Counted from the first letter of the stretch, positions 1-11,248 are shown. The stretch: DNA of 64,000 nt from Mermis nigrescens (GCA_036768485.1 JAVLUZ010000743.1:62001-126000); one strand, 5' to 3'. A program made the numbers and translations. Notes: generated by a model from the sequence alone, not told the origin.

Positions 1-1395
1 GTCTACAATTTTGATATTATGATATTATTTGATATTAGCCATTAAAGTTGTTGGAAAATTGGGTTTATCGGCTAAACTGCTTGCCTGACTACTGAATACT
101 TGAGGTGTTGGCTGACTGTATCATCGATTAAACTGATTTATGCAATAACTGCTGACTGTACTGATTTAGCCTTTTGATGATTTAGATTCATTAAATCTGG
201 CCTAATTCTGACTTAATTATAAACTGGATTTACGTCAAAATACATTGGTTACATACGTAAGTCAAAGATACACCTACTTATTGTTTAAATCACCGCCTCA
301 AATTTTAAATTGCTTTTTGCCAACCTCAAATGCAGGTGCGGATTTAGGGAGGCGGCTGCTTCCCCATTGGCCCAGAATAGTTCGCAAAATTAAGAATTTT
401 TTAGCAATTTTTAGCAATTTTTGGGTTAAAGTAGCTAATTTTTGCACCCAAGTGAGGGTTCCGCCCCTAGGAAAATCCTGGATCTGCCACTGTTAAATGT
501 ATATGTATTTAATCACGCAAACAATTATTTCCATCTTTATTCAAAGGCGTTTATACTCAGCAACAATGCGTGTCCACCATTGAATAACTGTTATTGCTTA
601 CAATCATGTGCAATACAAAATGAAAAGCGAGCAGAAACAATTATTTTCATTGTTTATGATTAAGTTAAAAGTGCATATTATGGAATAAATTTATGTTCAC
701 TTGTATGAAAATTTTAAATTTTGTAGTGTTTGAAAAGTTCAAAATATTGTAGTGTTTGAAAATTCAATGGAAAATTTGGAAATTTCTGAACCTTTGCAAA
801 AATACTGGTATTTTCAGAGGCTTTGTATCCCCAGTTGGAGAACCCCCAGATCAAATTTTTAGCCTGATTCCTAAAATTTTTGGCTACACCTTTCAGATTG
901 GTTGCAAACGTAATACAACATTAAATGTGAAGAAAAAATGATAAGAGAAACATCTCAAAAGTATTTAACCTCAATTTTAACACATTTAGGGTAAATTGAG
1001 AATTAAAAATCAGATTATATAATAATTATCTGTCGTAATTCCGTCCGAGTTTAAATCACAAAAATTTGAAAAGTCGACAAAGCGGTTAAAAGTAAGCTAG
1101 ACACCTGTTTTGTTAGTTTTTCAGATATGCATTAATATTTTCAAGTCCCAATTTTCTTCATAGCTTTGTGCCCGTGAATGTAAACAAAAAACACCAAAAA
1201 GTCAAATGGCAAAAAGTATAACCCCACTTTTGCAAAAAACAGCAATCTTGCTTGTTCTTTAAATGCTAAGCATTCATGAAATTTTGTCATATTTATTTAC
1301 CTCCTTTTAAAGATACGTTTGTAGTGTAACGTTTCATTGCATAAAATTTTTCTAAACCAATTAATGAACATTTTAAAAAAGCTAACAAAGCACTG
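1..1395. repeat. Left arm of a long inverted repeat
   Basis: The first bases (GTCTACAATTTTGATATT) are the reverse complement of the sequence ending at 10978. The match continues inward through recognisable blocks: 333-492 against 10472-10632, about 1067-1120 against 9130-9180, and 1350-1395 against 8855-8900. After about 1395 the two sides diverge. The arm may extend left of the window, so the outer end and any target duplication cannot be judged. No gene is seen in it; its short reading frames have no recognisable motif. Confidence 0.85.
333..492. mobile_element. Short MITE-like repeat, hAT-type ends (family C)
   Basis: This 160-base repeat starts CAGGTGCGGATTT and ends AAATCCTGGATCTGCCACTG, an imperfect terminal inverted repeat beginning CAG as in hAT elements. 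It has a copy inverted at 10472-10632, as part of the large inverted repeat, and an independent copy at 4782-4959. It carries no coding capacity. Target duplications are not clean at this copy. Confidence 0.6.
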
Positions 1396-2262
1396 TTTTG
1401 AAATACAATGTCGCTAATAAAGCATAACTTAAATTTTTCAGGATTTCTAGCAAAATCGAAAACTGTGTGTACTTAATGGACGTCTTATGCGTCACGTTAG
1501 AGTACATATTATGTGATTGTTGAAGCGAGTATAAACTTCAAAGTTTCCTTCAAGCAACATGTTGCATCCAATACAATGTATACCAAATGAACGCATGAAA
1601 GCGCCTACGTGTGGACGATGAATCAGGTACCCCAGGTTCGCTATAAAAGGAATGTTTGTGCCGCATATTAATTAAAAAGTACCATAATCCATGCAAAATG
1701 TGCTCAATTGCCTATTAAGTCGGAGATATTTTCTTGTTCCGCGCTATTTTAGGATTGTTAATTTCTAGCAGAGTCCTGGATACACACAGAATTTTGACTT
1801 AAGCATGTCCTAATCTTTATTCTTATTTAGTGACAGACAAAACAATCCACTGCAGCTCGCTAAAAACTTGCAGGTTTATTTTCCATGGTGCCTGTTCTCT
1901 TAATTGTCGCTTATTTTACCCAATGTACTACGATTGTAGCTTGGCTTAAGCTTTTTAATCATTGTTTCTCTACTTTTTATATAAGTTTTGATCTACTTAT
2001 ACCAAATCTGATACACACGCGGCTTGTGTCCTCCTAATGAGTTTTTAAGACTGTTACATAATAAATATGTCTGTCATTTTGTACTAAGAATCTGTTCCAT
2101 AAAATATTTGGAGCTTTCTTAATAAAATGACTTAGAAAATCGAAAAATATATTTCATACAAATCCATTGGTTTATGTTTTTTCCGAATTTTAATATGTCA
2201 ATAAACATGTTCTTAGCTAATGGAGAAAATCTGAAAAGAATGGACAGCCCCTAAACTCACAA
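1396..2262. other. No gene recognised
   Basis: AT-rich sequence inside the inverted-repeat arms and downstream of the transposase remnant. Nothing with a recognisable domain or repeat structure is seen. Confidence 0.5.
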
Positions 2263-2553
2263 TCAAAAACCAGTAGGGTACCCTTTCATCTTCACCATTC
2301 TTGGAATAACTTTGTACAAATGGTCTATATACCGATTGCACTGCCATATGGACAAGTTTTTCCAAAAGGTGAGAATTCCTTCATGCAACTCTTCTTTATT
2401 TTTCGGCTTCTTCTTTTTCCTCAGGTACTCTTTCAAACTCTGCCACACGTTTTAGATGGGATCGGCATCAAGTGACTCTGGCGGCGTATTCCACCACTTT
2501 ATTCCGTTCTTCACAAAAAATTTTTGGGCTTTTTTGGACGTGTGCTTAGGGTC
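2263..2553 (-). pseudogene. Tc1/mariner transposase, C-terminal part
   Basis: Read on the minus strand this opens with DPKHTSKKAQKFF, the residues that normally follow the second catalytic Asp of Tc1/mariner transposases. It continues through a Pro-Pro-Glu-Ser stretch to the region of the third catalytic acidic residue, then a Trp-Gln-Ser-Leu helix and the usual C-terminus ending GYPTGF. In the family the third acidic residue lies in a Pro-Ile-Glu-Asn motif; here that Glu position is a stop codon (TAA, 2452-2454), so the copy cannot be active. The matching N-terminal two thirds lie at 3996-4716 and are separated by 1.44 kb of foreign sequence. The two parts add up to about 337 codons, normal for the family. 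Confidence 0.85.
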
Positions 2554-3480
2554 TTAAAATTACTGCTTTGCAATCTTATGTTTAGCAATTTTATATTTAA
2601 ATAAAATCATTTTAATAATATTTCCAATCTGCTATTTGATTTTATTTTTTATGAATTTTTGATTATTTTTGCATATCTACTGTCAGTCGGTGAAACAAGT
2701 TATGTGGGTGCAGGGTCTATTAACAATTTTATCAGTATGGCTAAAATTATTTAACAACACTTGTTAGTTCGCTGATATAATTTTTTTGAAAATAAATGAT
2801 GAAATCAACAGCATTAAAATTAATGAATCTACAAATCGAGGCATATGAATGCTTAAATAAGTTTTCTAATGTTAATAATTTAATGATTATTTTGCCTTAA
2901 AATTTTAGAACTCATCTTGCATTGATCCAAATATTAATGGATTATTAAAAATAAAAAATCGACTGTGCTGAGTATTATCATCAAGCATCTACATAATTTG
3001 GTCTAGAAAAAATAATGATGGATTGTGTCATACAAGAATAAATGATACTGTATTCTTGAACAAATAGCATTTTTCAAAGAAGTTTTTATCAGAAAACGGG
3101 AAATACAGTACATTAAAGTAATAAATTCCATTCAACTACAATATTATTTATTACATAGTATGTACTTTATTTAGTTTGCCCATATTATTATAAGCACCAA
3201 TGGGGTGCGGTCCAAAAATTGGTAACCCTATAAATGCGAATTCACAATACAATTGAACCAGAAAAAATTGATTTTCCGAGAAAAAAGTTGTTGACCCCTG
3301 TGTGAGTCAGCACTTTAGCCTCAAAATTAATATTCATAATCTGTATATAATGTTTTGCATAGTTCTACAGTAAAACGTTGCATATCAGTATTTTGGTCAT
3401 AAGCAATTGACATCTGCTGGCAGGAAAAGAGACCATTGGCGTTAAATGAAGATTAATATTTTACCTGATAATAGTCATAA

Positions 3481-3525
3481 TGATAATAATAATAATAATT
3501 ATTATTATTATATAATAATAATATC
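3481..3525. repeat. AAT/ATT microsatellite, partly palindromic
   Basis: A run of AAT units turns into ATT units and then back into TAATAA units, so the tract can fold on itself. Low-complexity sequence. Confidence 0.85.
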
Positions 3526-3674
3526 AATTGCTGCCACTACTAATGAATTTTATTTGTTTCTTGCCATTTTTTCTTCAACTTTCAATCTATTTCTTCTGTT
3601 TAAAGATGTTTTATTTTTCTTGTTATGCTAGTGTTTTAAATGAGTTTTAATTTCATAATAATCTCTTTTCATTA

Positions 3675-3945
3675 GGAACCGTGGCAACCTCACCTAGGCA
3701 TTGGGGGTAGGCACCCCCAGAAACCAAAATACCCCCAGAAATCAAAACATCCCCTAGAATTCAATTTTTAGAATTTTTTGTTTTTTCGCAATTTTTTGAT
3801 GCCAATGGATAGTGCTCAATGAGAAACGTCAGAAAATGGTGTTTTTATCGCCATACCACAATTTTTAAGGCCATTTTTACCATCAAAAAATCTTGCACTC
3901 CCCAGAATTTTCTTGCTGCCCATGTATGGTGGCACTGGCAACCCC
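3675..3945 (-). mobile_element. Family-B MITE copy
   Basis: This repeat has G-rich/C-rich ends with repeated 'accccCAGAAA(A/T)C' units, a central block GAGAAACGTCAGAAAATGG and an end reading TGCTGCCCATGTATGG. Related copies are at 34268-34495 (same orientation), 60375-60650 (opposite orientation), and partial copies near 23776-23860, 33045-33232 and 44990-45110. TGGCAACC occurs just outside both ends, suggesting but not proving an 8-base target duplication. Fragments of it run into the transposase reading frame and create spurious ORFs. Confidence 0.6.
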
Positions 3946-3995
3946 AAATTTGTAATTGTTAGGTATATTTGCTGTATTAGACCAGCTATTATCTC

Positions 3996-4716
3996 AGCAT
4001 TATCCTGCATGAATTTGCATTTTCCGCAATAACGTTTTTGAATAAAAGGCACCAAGCACTTTTTCAAAATGTTATCCGTGTAAAAGTCCACGTCCATGAT
4101 GTTTTGGAAGACGCAAATTTTTGTCTTCCCACGTCGTGATATCCCGGCCCAATTCATCATGGAGATAGGGTGCTTGTGCACTCCCTTCAACTGTCAGCGG
4201 TAGCTTTTTTGCGTATGTACCGCATTCTATTTTGGATTTGTCCAAAAAAATGACGTCATCAAACCTATACCCACGCGCTATTTTGTCTTGCATTTTCAGC
4301 GCCCATTTGTGTCGGGCCAAAACGTTTTTTGCCAGATGTGTTGGCAATACTTTGCCTTTCAATAAACCCATCCAAGGGACAACCGCGCCCGTGTATTGTT
4401 TGTAGCTTAAGATAAAGTCCCCAGGATTCTAAGATCTCTTGTAACATTCGAGTTCCCATTTTGTCGTTTTTCATCATATGTTCTTGAATTATGCTGTGAA
4501 CTTTAAAATTAGCTAATTTTTTTGTTGCTTATATGGTACACCAAACGTCATTCCTGTCTTGAGGTATAATCAAATTAGGTGTTCAACGGAACTTTTACTG
4601 ATGGTATATCCGTTCGCCTTCATTTCTTTATACGTATCTACAGCCCTGAATTTGTGACGTTTCACAGCTTCAATTACTCTTTCCTTCACATATTCAATAA
4701 TACGCGTTTGTCCCAT
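3996..4716 (-). pseudogene. Tc1/mariner transposase, N-terminal and catalytic part
   Basis: The minus-strand reading starts at ATG 4716 with MGQTRIIEYVKERVIEAV, a helix-turn-helix DNA-binding region of the Tc1 type. After stops and a frame change come the residues around the first catalytic Asp (Val-Ile-Phe-Leu-Asp-Lys-Ser), then a Trp-Ala-Gly-Ile-Ser-Arg-Arg-Gly block and Phe-Met-Gln-Asp-Asn with the second catalytic Asp. The coding is broken in at least three places (stops near 4580 and 4520, frame changes near 4370 and 4190). Excision and reintegration of DNA would be its role if intact. Element termini were not identified on either side. Confidence 0.85.
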
Positions 4717-4781
4717 CTTAAATAGGAATAATACGTACATTCTGTACACATTTTGATGAAAAATTTATCATCAATCAGATG

Positions 4782-4959
4782 CAGGAGCGCATTTAGGGGG
4801 GGACCACCCCCTATTGGCCCAAAATAGTGCGCAAAATGATGGATTTTCGAGCAATTTTTAGCAATTTTTGGGTTAAAATGGCTAATTTTTCCGCCCAAGT
4901 CAGGATTCCGCCCTTTTAGGATGTACTGCTCCCTTACAAAAATCCTGGATCCACCACTG
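4782..4959. mobile_element. Family-C hAT-type MITE with near-perfect target duplication
   Basis: It begins CAGGAGCGCATTTAGG and ends AAATCCTGGATCCACCACTG. The flanking octamers are ATCAGATG (4774-4781) and ATCCGATG (4960-4967), identical at seven of eight positions, which fits the 8-base target duplication of hAT transposons. It is non-coding and related to 333-492 and 10472-10632. Confidence 0.7.
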
Positions 4960-4967
4960 ATCCGATG

Positions 4968-6144
4968 TGACTCTTTTTATGATAAAAGGCTTTCAAAATT
5001 TTATGCGTTTTCAATGTTCACTAAAGTGCAAAACTGACCTTAAAACGATAAAATTGTCAAATAATGTTGACATTTGGCAACATACATGCGAATAATGTAT
5101 TGATTACATTTAGGAAACTGCAAAATTAATTTCAAAAGAATAAAAACGTCAAAAAGATACATAAACAATGCAAAAATGCAGAAAAACGTCATTCTTCTAC
5201 ATATTTAGGTAAATTAGCTTATTGTCGCAGTCACACGCATATTCATAATTTCAGTGATTTCCCTGCAATAAAATGCAGGAACGGGACTGCATGTATCTAG
5301 AGAACGCTTCTGCTACATAAGTATTTGACTGTATGTGTATAATGAATCTCAACATTGATCAAATTCTGCTCAGAATTGTACACATTAGTTTGAAGCAATT
5401 ATGCACAAATGCATGCCACTGTGCTATTTTTAAACTTTATGTCTGGCTCAGGGATGCCATTTGACCAGGCGATCTCTTGTTTCACTGTATAAGCCATAAG
5501 GAGGCATCCATCTCATGAAAAAGAAGAATGAGTTGAAGTTGTAGCGAATAGACAAAGTCATCACAAATCGATTAATTTACATATAGGTATCCAAAAGTCT
5601 ATCTTTTAGGAAATCACGGAATAATCTTTTGCATGCATACACATAAACATGAATTGCCATTTTCTCTGATACAGATTTTCATTTTTTGTGGGTGTATTTC
5701 ATACATTCCTGATTTTACTTCACTTTCTTTTCTCTTTGTATTTGTTTCTAAGGTAATATGATCTTTCCTATAAATGTTAAATTAAGTTATTTTTAAATTA
5801 CACATTTTCAGTTGTTCACATATCATTAAATTGATACGTAAAAATAAAAATGTTAAAAATTTGATGGCACAATAATGCCAATCTGCAATGGGACAGAACG
5901 GAAACTTTTTTTTGTTCAACACATATCGCCAAACCAATTAATTCCAAAACATGGGCAATTGACACGGAAATTCTAACAAGGCCATGGAGCAATTGGAAGC
6001 GGTATAAACTCACAATCACCTTCTTGCCGGAAAAACGTGCCACAAAACAGCTGGCCGCAAAAGCAATTGCAAATTCATTACTAATTCATCTAAAGTTGCG
6101 TCAGTGCGAGTGCCCAAATTTTTTAGCATGATAATCGTCATATA
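4968..6144. other. No gene recognised
   Basis: AT-rich intergenic sequence. Short frames at 5816-6213 lack recognisable motifs and run into the MITE that follows. Confidence 0.5.
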
Positions 6145-6152
6145 TGTACAAC

Positions 6153-6521
6153 CAGGGGCATAGCCAGCCGGGGTGGGGGCCACCTCCTCCCGGAATGAAA
6201 AATATATTTTCATTTTTACAATGGTTCCCCAGAGGAAAAATTAAATAAACTCAAAGTCAACTAAAAGGACAGCCAAAATGCGTTTTTAGCACACTTTTTA
6301 GCTTCTAAACTCAAAATTTTTTGGCGCTTTGCGCTGGATTTCTTATTTTTTTAATTTTTTTCTTACCTCAGAAGCCCAGATTTGACTTAAAATGACTTCA
6401 CCATGGCATAGATCTCATTGAGAAACGCTCAAAAATGCCATTATTTTTGTGTATGGTTTCCGAGATTCAGGACTTCAAAATGTTTGGCCCCCTCAAAAAC
6501 AAAATCCTGGTTACGCCCTTG
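6153..6521. mobile_element. hAT-type MITE with perfect 8-base target duplication (family D)
   Basis: The 369-base element begins CAGGGGCATAGCCAGC and ends CCTGGTTACGCCCTTG, an imperfect terminal inverted repeat. It is bounded on both sides by the same octamer TGTACAAC (6145-6152 and 6522-6529). The CAG terminus and 8-base duplication are the signature of a non-autonomous hAT element. No coding sequence. The intact duplication suggests a relatively recent insertion. Confidence 0.88.
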
Positions 6522-6529
6522 TGTACAAC

Positions 6530-7145
6530 ATTAATGTAAATAATATAGGCTTAAACAATAATTCAACAATAATTATATGTTAGAAATAAATTAGCACAGA
6601 AAAAATTGTGATGATAAAAATTGGAAAGAAAAATTTGTATAAAGCAAGTGTGTATGAAAATTGAATAGAATATCTACTGTAAATTATGATAGTTAATAAA
6701 TTATAAATTTATAATTTAAATTATGATAGTTAAGGCTTGAAGAACCTGATGGCAAAATTATATTTAGTTCCTTTGTTATATGCAGCAAAATGTTTTGCCC
6801 GCATACACAAATATTTTAGTCGTGTTTTGCGAGAAGAATTTTTTTTTGATAAAAAATGATTTGTTTTTAGCTCTGGATCTTCTATGGAAAATTCAAAGCA
6901 TCTCGGTACTTTGGATCTTTTTGGTGTGATTTGAGTTCTTTTTTTTATTTTTTTGAGGGATCACTTCAGTCACTTAACATCGATTTTTCTTGATTTTTAA
7001 ACTAAAACTTATTAACTAAACACTAGCAAACTTCACCATAGATAGCATGTAGTAATACGTATAGTACACATCAACAACATTTAAGGCCAGTAATTCATAA
7101 TTCACTATTTGTGCGAAACTTATTTAAGAAAAAGGCAAAATCAGT
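6530..7145. other. No gene recognised
   Basis: AT-rich sequence with a short local duplication around AATTATGATAGTTAA (6680-6735). No coding or RNA features seen. Confidence 0.5.
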
Positions 7146-7719
7146 TTGAACACTACAATTGCCAGTCACAAGGCTGCTACCAAGGTGGCCATAGGATCTG
7201 ACAATGATTCTAGCTACTACGAGGGTAGCAACAATCCATCGCTGTTCAAAGAAATGCATGCACATAATGCGCAGAGCTCAACATCCATTGAGATGTTGGC
7301 TGGTTTGTTGGCTTGTTTGCTTGAAGAGCCAATATAATGCGGACCTGTCTGGTACAGATTCAGTTGCCAATTGTTCACCCCCAATATTCCATTGTCCACC
7401 GCATTTACACAATCATCCAGCGGCATTAACTGATGATTCCACAGGGCCAAGTGGGGGCCACAGCATTCTGTATGGTTCTGGAGTTGGTCAATCATCAGTT
7501 CCTCAGACTCCCTGTGCAGCCGCTTTACTATCACCTGATTGTGGGCAAATGGCGCCTAGGGCTCCATTGGCATTGAACTACTTACATGCTTTGACTTACC
7601 CACCAGCTCCGACATACCATCCGGCTCCAATCTACCTACCGGCTATGACATACCAACCTGTTTTGTCTCACCCAATTGCTTTATATTACCCACCACTTTT
7701 GCACGGTGAATTTCTTTAG
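7146..7719 (+). pseudogene. Pro/Tyr-rich repeat protein fragment, unknown
   Basis: One frame (about 7345-7719) encodes a Ser/Pro/His-rich stretch followed by degenerate short repeats of the form Ala-Pro-Thr-Tyr-x-Pro from about 7590 to 7700, ending at a stop at 7718. A second frame from 7146 gives an upstream segment (MNTTIASHKAATKVAIGSDN) that ends at 7337, so the two probably belong together across a frame change. No enzymatic motif is visible. Such low-complexity regions occur in retroelement Gag-like proteins, but this is only a guess. It lies inside the long inverted repeat and could be cargo of that element. Confidence 0.35.
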
Positions 7720-8289
7720 CACGGTGTTTTCTTCATATAATGCAAGCCATAGGAGAGCCAGGAGGGCATTGGGGCACATGCCCCCTCCCGAAATTTTTTG
7801 GAAATTTTGCTGATTTCTCTAGTGCAATAATTATGTCCAGAAAATTAGAGTTATAAAAAAGTCTAAATTTTCCAGTGCTTTGCATGAGTCATTATTATAT
7901 ATTGTTATATATGTAGATCCTATGAGATTAAAAGTTTGTTTCATTTAAAATAATTCCATCATTTTAGTGATTTATTGCACTATTTGTCCGTTGAATGAAT
8001 GAAATAATAAATAAATTTTTGCGTCTTCTAAAAAGTCAGAAAAACCATTTTCTGCAATGTTTCTTTCTAATTCTGGAGGTCAGCATGGGACGGTCCTACA
8101 CATACTATTCCATACAAACACATAAACATATATTTCACAAATAGCTGTCCCAGTCAGCCGAAGCTTCGTATAGTCGGCTACAATCGGCTTGCTGATTGAT
8201 GTCAGAGCTGGAAAATCAAATGTAAACAATGTATGTAAGTAAATATGTGTAAAAAATTATAGATCAAATGCGTTAAGTATGAAATCTGG

Positions 8290-8742
8290 CAAGCGGTAGA
8301 TTCTGGACCCCAACGTGGTCCAGGAAATGAAGATGGCTGTTGAGGCCAAGGCCGCGCCGGACATGCTGGATGAGACATTTGACGAAAAATGGAAGAAAAT
8401 CATGTTAACTTCCGAGCAAAACCTGTTCCAAAATCTTCTTAATCAGTCATGTCTGATTATGAAATCTTCCGAACTGATGGATCAGCATCATAATGATGGA
8501 TGAAAAACCCTTGCATTTCTGTTTTGTACAATGGCGTCTTAGCCATTCAGTTTTTGGTGATTGATGTAGGCTGGAAGCTTAATCGTAATTTTTTGCAGAT
8601 TCTGGACAAAAATCACAAAAAAAGTTGGGATAAGTATGCAAAATCAATTAAAAGGAAGTTAATATTTGCTATAAAAAGGCTAGGACGACTTCCTATGATG
8701 GTACTACGAGGGTTTAGCAAGAAATGTACGGGCGTAAGCTGA
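8290..8742 (+). pseudogene. Unidentified coding remnant inside the inverted repeat
   Basis: From about 8290 a frame reads DPNVVQEMKMAVEAKAAPDM and continues acidic and helical to a stop at 8501-8503. A second frame from 8500 to 8742 has a basic stretch (Lys-Lys-Ser-Trp-Asp-Lys-Tyr-Ala-Lys-Ser-Ile-Lys-Arg-Lys). The 8300-8400 part is visibly richer in G+C than the surroundings, as expected for a once-coding sequence. I do not recognise a family. It could be a captured gene fragment or part of a transposase of the element bounded by the inverted repeats. Confidence 0.3.
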
Positions 8743-9525
8743 AGTGGGGGAAAAAGCAGCCATCCGCCCTTCTTTACTAAGAAATAATTCAGGATATGTT
8801 GGAAAATTTCTTCAAACTTCGGTGAGCCTCAATGGATAGATTGTTAAGAAACAGTGTGTTGTTAGCTTTTTTAAAATGTTCATTAATTGGTTCAGAAAAA
8901 TTTTATGCAATGAAACATTACACTATGAAAGTATTTTTAAAACGAGGTAAATAATTACGACAAAATATTATAAATGCTTAGCATTTAAAGAACAAGCAAG
9001 ATTGCTGTTTTTCGCGAAAGTGGGGTTATACTTTTCGCCATTTGACTTTTCGGTGTTTTTTGTTTACATTCACGGGCACAAAGCTATGAAGAAAATTGGG
9101 ACTTGAAAATATTGATGCATATCTGAAAAACTAACAAAACAGGTGTCTAGCTTACTTTTAACCGCTTTGTCGACTTTTCAAATTTTTGTGATTTAAACTC
9201 GGACGGAATTACAACAGATAATTATTATATAACCTGATTTTTAATTCTCAATTTACCCTAAATGAGTTAAAATTGAGGTTAAATACTTTTGAGATGTTTC
9301 TCTTATCCTTTTTTCTTCACATTTAATGTTGTATTATGTTTGATTGTAAGCAATAACAATGTAGCCAAGCATGAAATGTAGTCAGGCGTGAAAATAATTC
9401 CTTCACACAGCTCATCTTCATCACTTGATTTATTTCGAAAATCGAGTTATATTTTGCTCGCCAATTTTTTATTCCATCGTTTTTTGTTTGTCCTTAAATC
9501 TGTTGCAGTGGGGGGTCGGAGGAAT

Positions 9526-10268
9526 CTGAAAATACCAGTATTTTTAGGACGGTTCAGCAATTTACACATTTTCCATTAACTTTTAAAACTCTACAATATT
9601 TCGAACATTTCAAACACTACCAAATTCTAAATTTTCAAACAGAAATTTTAACCTAATTTACACATCTTAATTCAGCATAATCGAAGCTTAAAAAAATCGA
9701 AGTATTTTTGCCTGTTCCCTCATGGTTATCCTCTTACTTGATTTCAAAAGTATCGTATTTCGATTTTTTGCCTTAGAATAAAAATGAATAAAATGATCTG
9801 TATTTCTATTTGTGATACGTCCAGCAGATGTCCACAGCACTTATTTTGTGTATGTGAGTGTTTTGTTTGTCTCCAATCTGCATTGTTTTACATTGTTTAA
9901 ATAAATTAGGTGGAGCACTCAGAAGCCAGCTGTCCTTCACTAAGTATAAAGTACTCACGTACCATAGTTTCCTAAGTTCAAGAGTTGAGGAGGAAAAAGC
10001 GGAAATTTGGGACCAGTAAATTTATGGTCTGGGACAGAAAGGGGCACCGCAGCAACAAATCTGAAAGGTGTAGCCAAAAATTTTAGGAAGCAGGCTAAAA
10101 ATTTGATCTGGGGGTTCGCCAACTGGGGATACAAAGCCTCTGAAAACACCAAATACTGGTATTTTTGCAAAGGTTCAGAAATTTCCAAATTTTTAATCAA
10201 ATTTTCAAACACTACAATATTTTGAACTTTTCAAATACTACAAAATTTAAAATTTTCATATAAGTGAA
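9526..10268. repeat. Diverged direct duplication within the right arm
   Basis: The segment 9526-9655 (CTGAAAATACCAGTATTTTT ... CAAACACTACCAAATTCTAA) resembles 10137-10268 (CTGAAAACACCAAATACTGG ... CAAATACTACAAAATTTAAA) in the same orientation. The extra 720 bases of this arm therefore include an older partial copy of the arm itself, as if one terminus had been inserted or duplicated within the other. Confidence 0.55.
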
Positions 10269-10471
10269 CATAAATTTATTCCGTAATATGTCACTTTTAA
10301 CTTAATCATAAACAAAGAAAATAATTGTTTCTGCTCGCTTTTCATTTTGTATTGCACATGATTGTAAGCAATAATAGTTATTCAATGGTGGCACGGATTG
10401 CTGCTGAGTATAAAGGCCTTTGAATAAAGATGGAAATAATTGTTTGCGTAATTAAATACATATACGTTTAA

Positions 10472-10632
10472 CAGTGGCGGATCCAGGATTTTCCTAGGGG
10501 CGGAACTCTCACTTGGGTGGAAAAATTAGCTACTTTAACCCAAAAATTGCTAAAAATTGCTGAAAGAATTCTTAATTTTGCGAACTATTCTGGGCCAATG
10601 GGGAAGCAGCCGCCTCCCTTAATCCGCACCTG
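10472..10632. mobile_element. Family-C MITE copy in the right arm
   Basis: Starts CAGTGGCGGATCCAGGATTT and is the inverted counterpart of the copy at 333-492, so it was present before the arms were duplicated or is homogenised with the other arm. Confidence 0.6.
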
Positions 10633-11227
10633 CATTTGAGAATGGCAAAAAGCAATTGAAAATTTGAGATGGTGATTTAAACAATAGGTAGGTGTATCTT
10701 TGACTTATGTATGTAACCAATGTATTTTGACGTAAATCAGATGAATAATTAAGTCAGAATTAGGCCAAATTTAATAAATCTAAATCATCAAAAGGCTAAA
10801 TCAGTACAGTCAACAGTTATTGCATAAATTAGTTCAATCAACAATACAGTCAGCCAACACTCTCAAGTATTCAGTAGTCAGGCAAACAGTTTAGAAGATA
10901 AACCCAATTTTCCAACAACTTTAATGGCTAATATCAAATAATATCAAAAAATAATATCATAATATCAAAATTGTAGACAGGTATAAGCATCCGTTAATCA
11001 ATAAGTATACACATTGCCAAAATATGCAACTATTAATTATTAAATCAACACATAGCTAATTGCCGGATTTAAGAAATGAGCAAATCAATTGTTGAGAATG
11101 TAGTTGGTTGTATCACACAAAATTTTCTAATTATTGAATAAGTGAAATAGTAAACTTCAATAAGCAAGTGAAAATATTACACAAGCAGCACGTCGCAAAC
11201 CGACTAAACCACAAAATTGTGTTCCTA

Positions 11228-11248
11228 GTGTAACTGCGAGAGTTACAC
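11228..11248. promoter_or_regulatory. Perfect 8-bp inverted repeat at the LTR edge
   Basis: GTGTAACT and AGTTACAC flank a 5-base spacer at the 5' boundary of the LTR. The same structure is preserved at 45749-45769 in an LTR that is otherwise well diverged, which suggests a function such as an integrase end-recognition or transcription-factor site. Confidence 0.5.

Larger units (their letters stand above)
2554..3995. mobile_element. Insertion that splits the Tc1/mariner transposase
   Basis: The transposase reading breaks off at 3996 just after the Met-Gln-Asp-Asn-Ala residues and resumes at 2553 with Asp-Pro-Lys-His, which are adjacent residues in the family. The 1.44 kb between is therefore inserted. 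It is very AT-rich, contains an ATT/AAT microsatellite (3481-3525) and a family-B MITE (about 3675-3945), and has no recognisable protein. Clear terminal inverted repeats or a target duplication were not found at its edges, so the class of the inserted element is unknown. Confidence 0.65.
8855..10978. repeat. Right arm of the long inverted repeat
   Basis: This arm is the reverse complement of 1-1395 but is longer, because about 720 bases (roughly 9337-10057) are present here and absent from the left arm. The homologous parts differ by scattered substitutions and small indels. The outer end ...AAAATTGTAGAC at 10978 matches position 1. Contains the family-C MITE at 10472-10632. Confidence 0.85.

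Noticed and set aside
245..941. Three short plus-strand reading frames in the left arm
   Set aside because: They lie in an inverted-repeat arm and MITE, are Phe/Asn-rich, and are not maintained in the other arm.
3481..3525. CRISPR-like or regulatory repeat
   Set aside because: It is a simple trinucleotide microsatellite without spacers.
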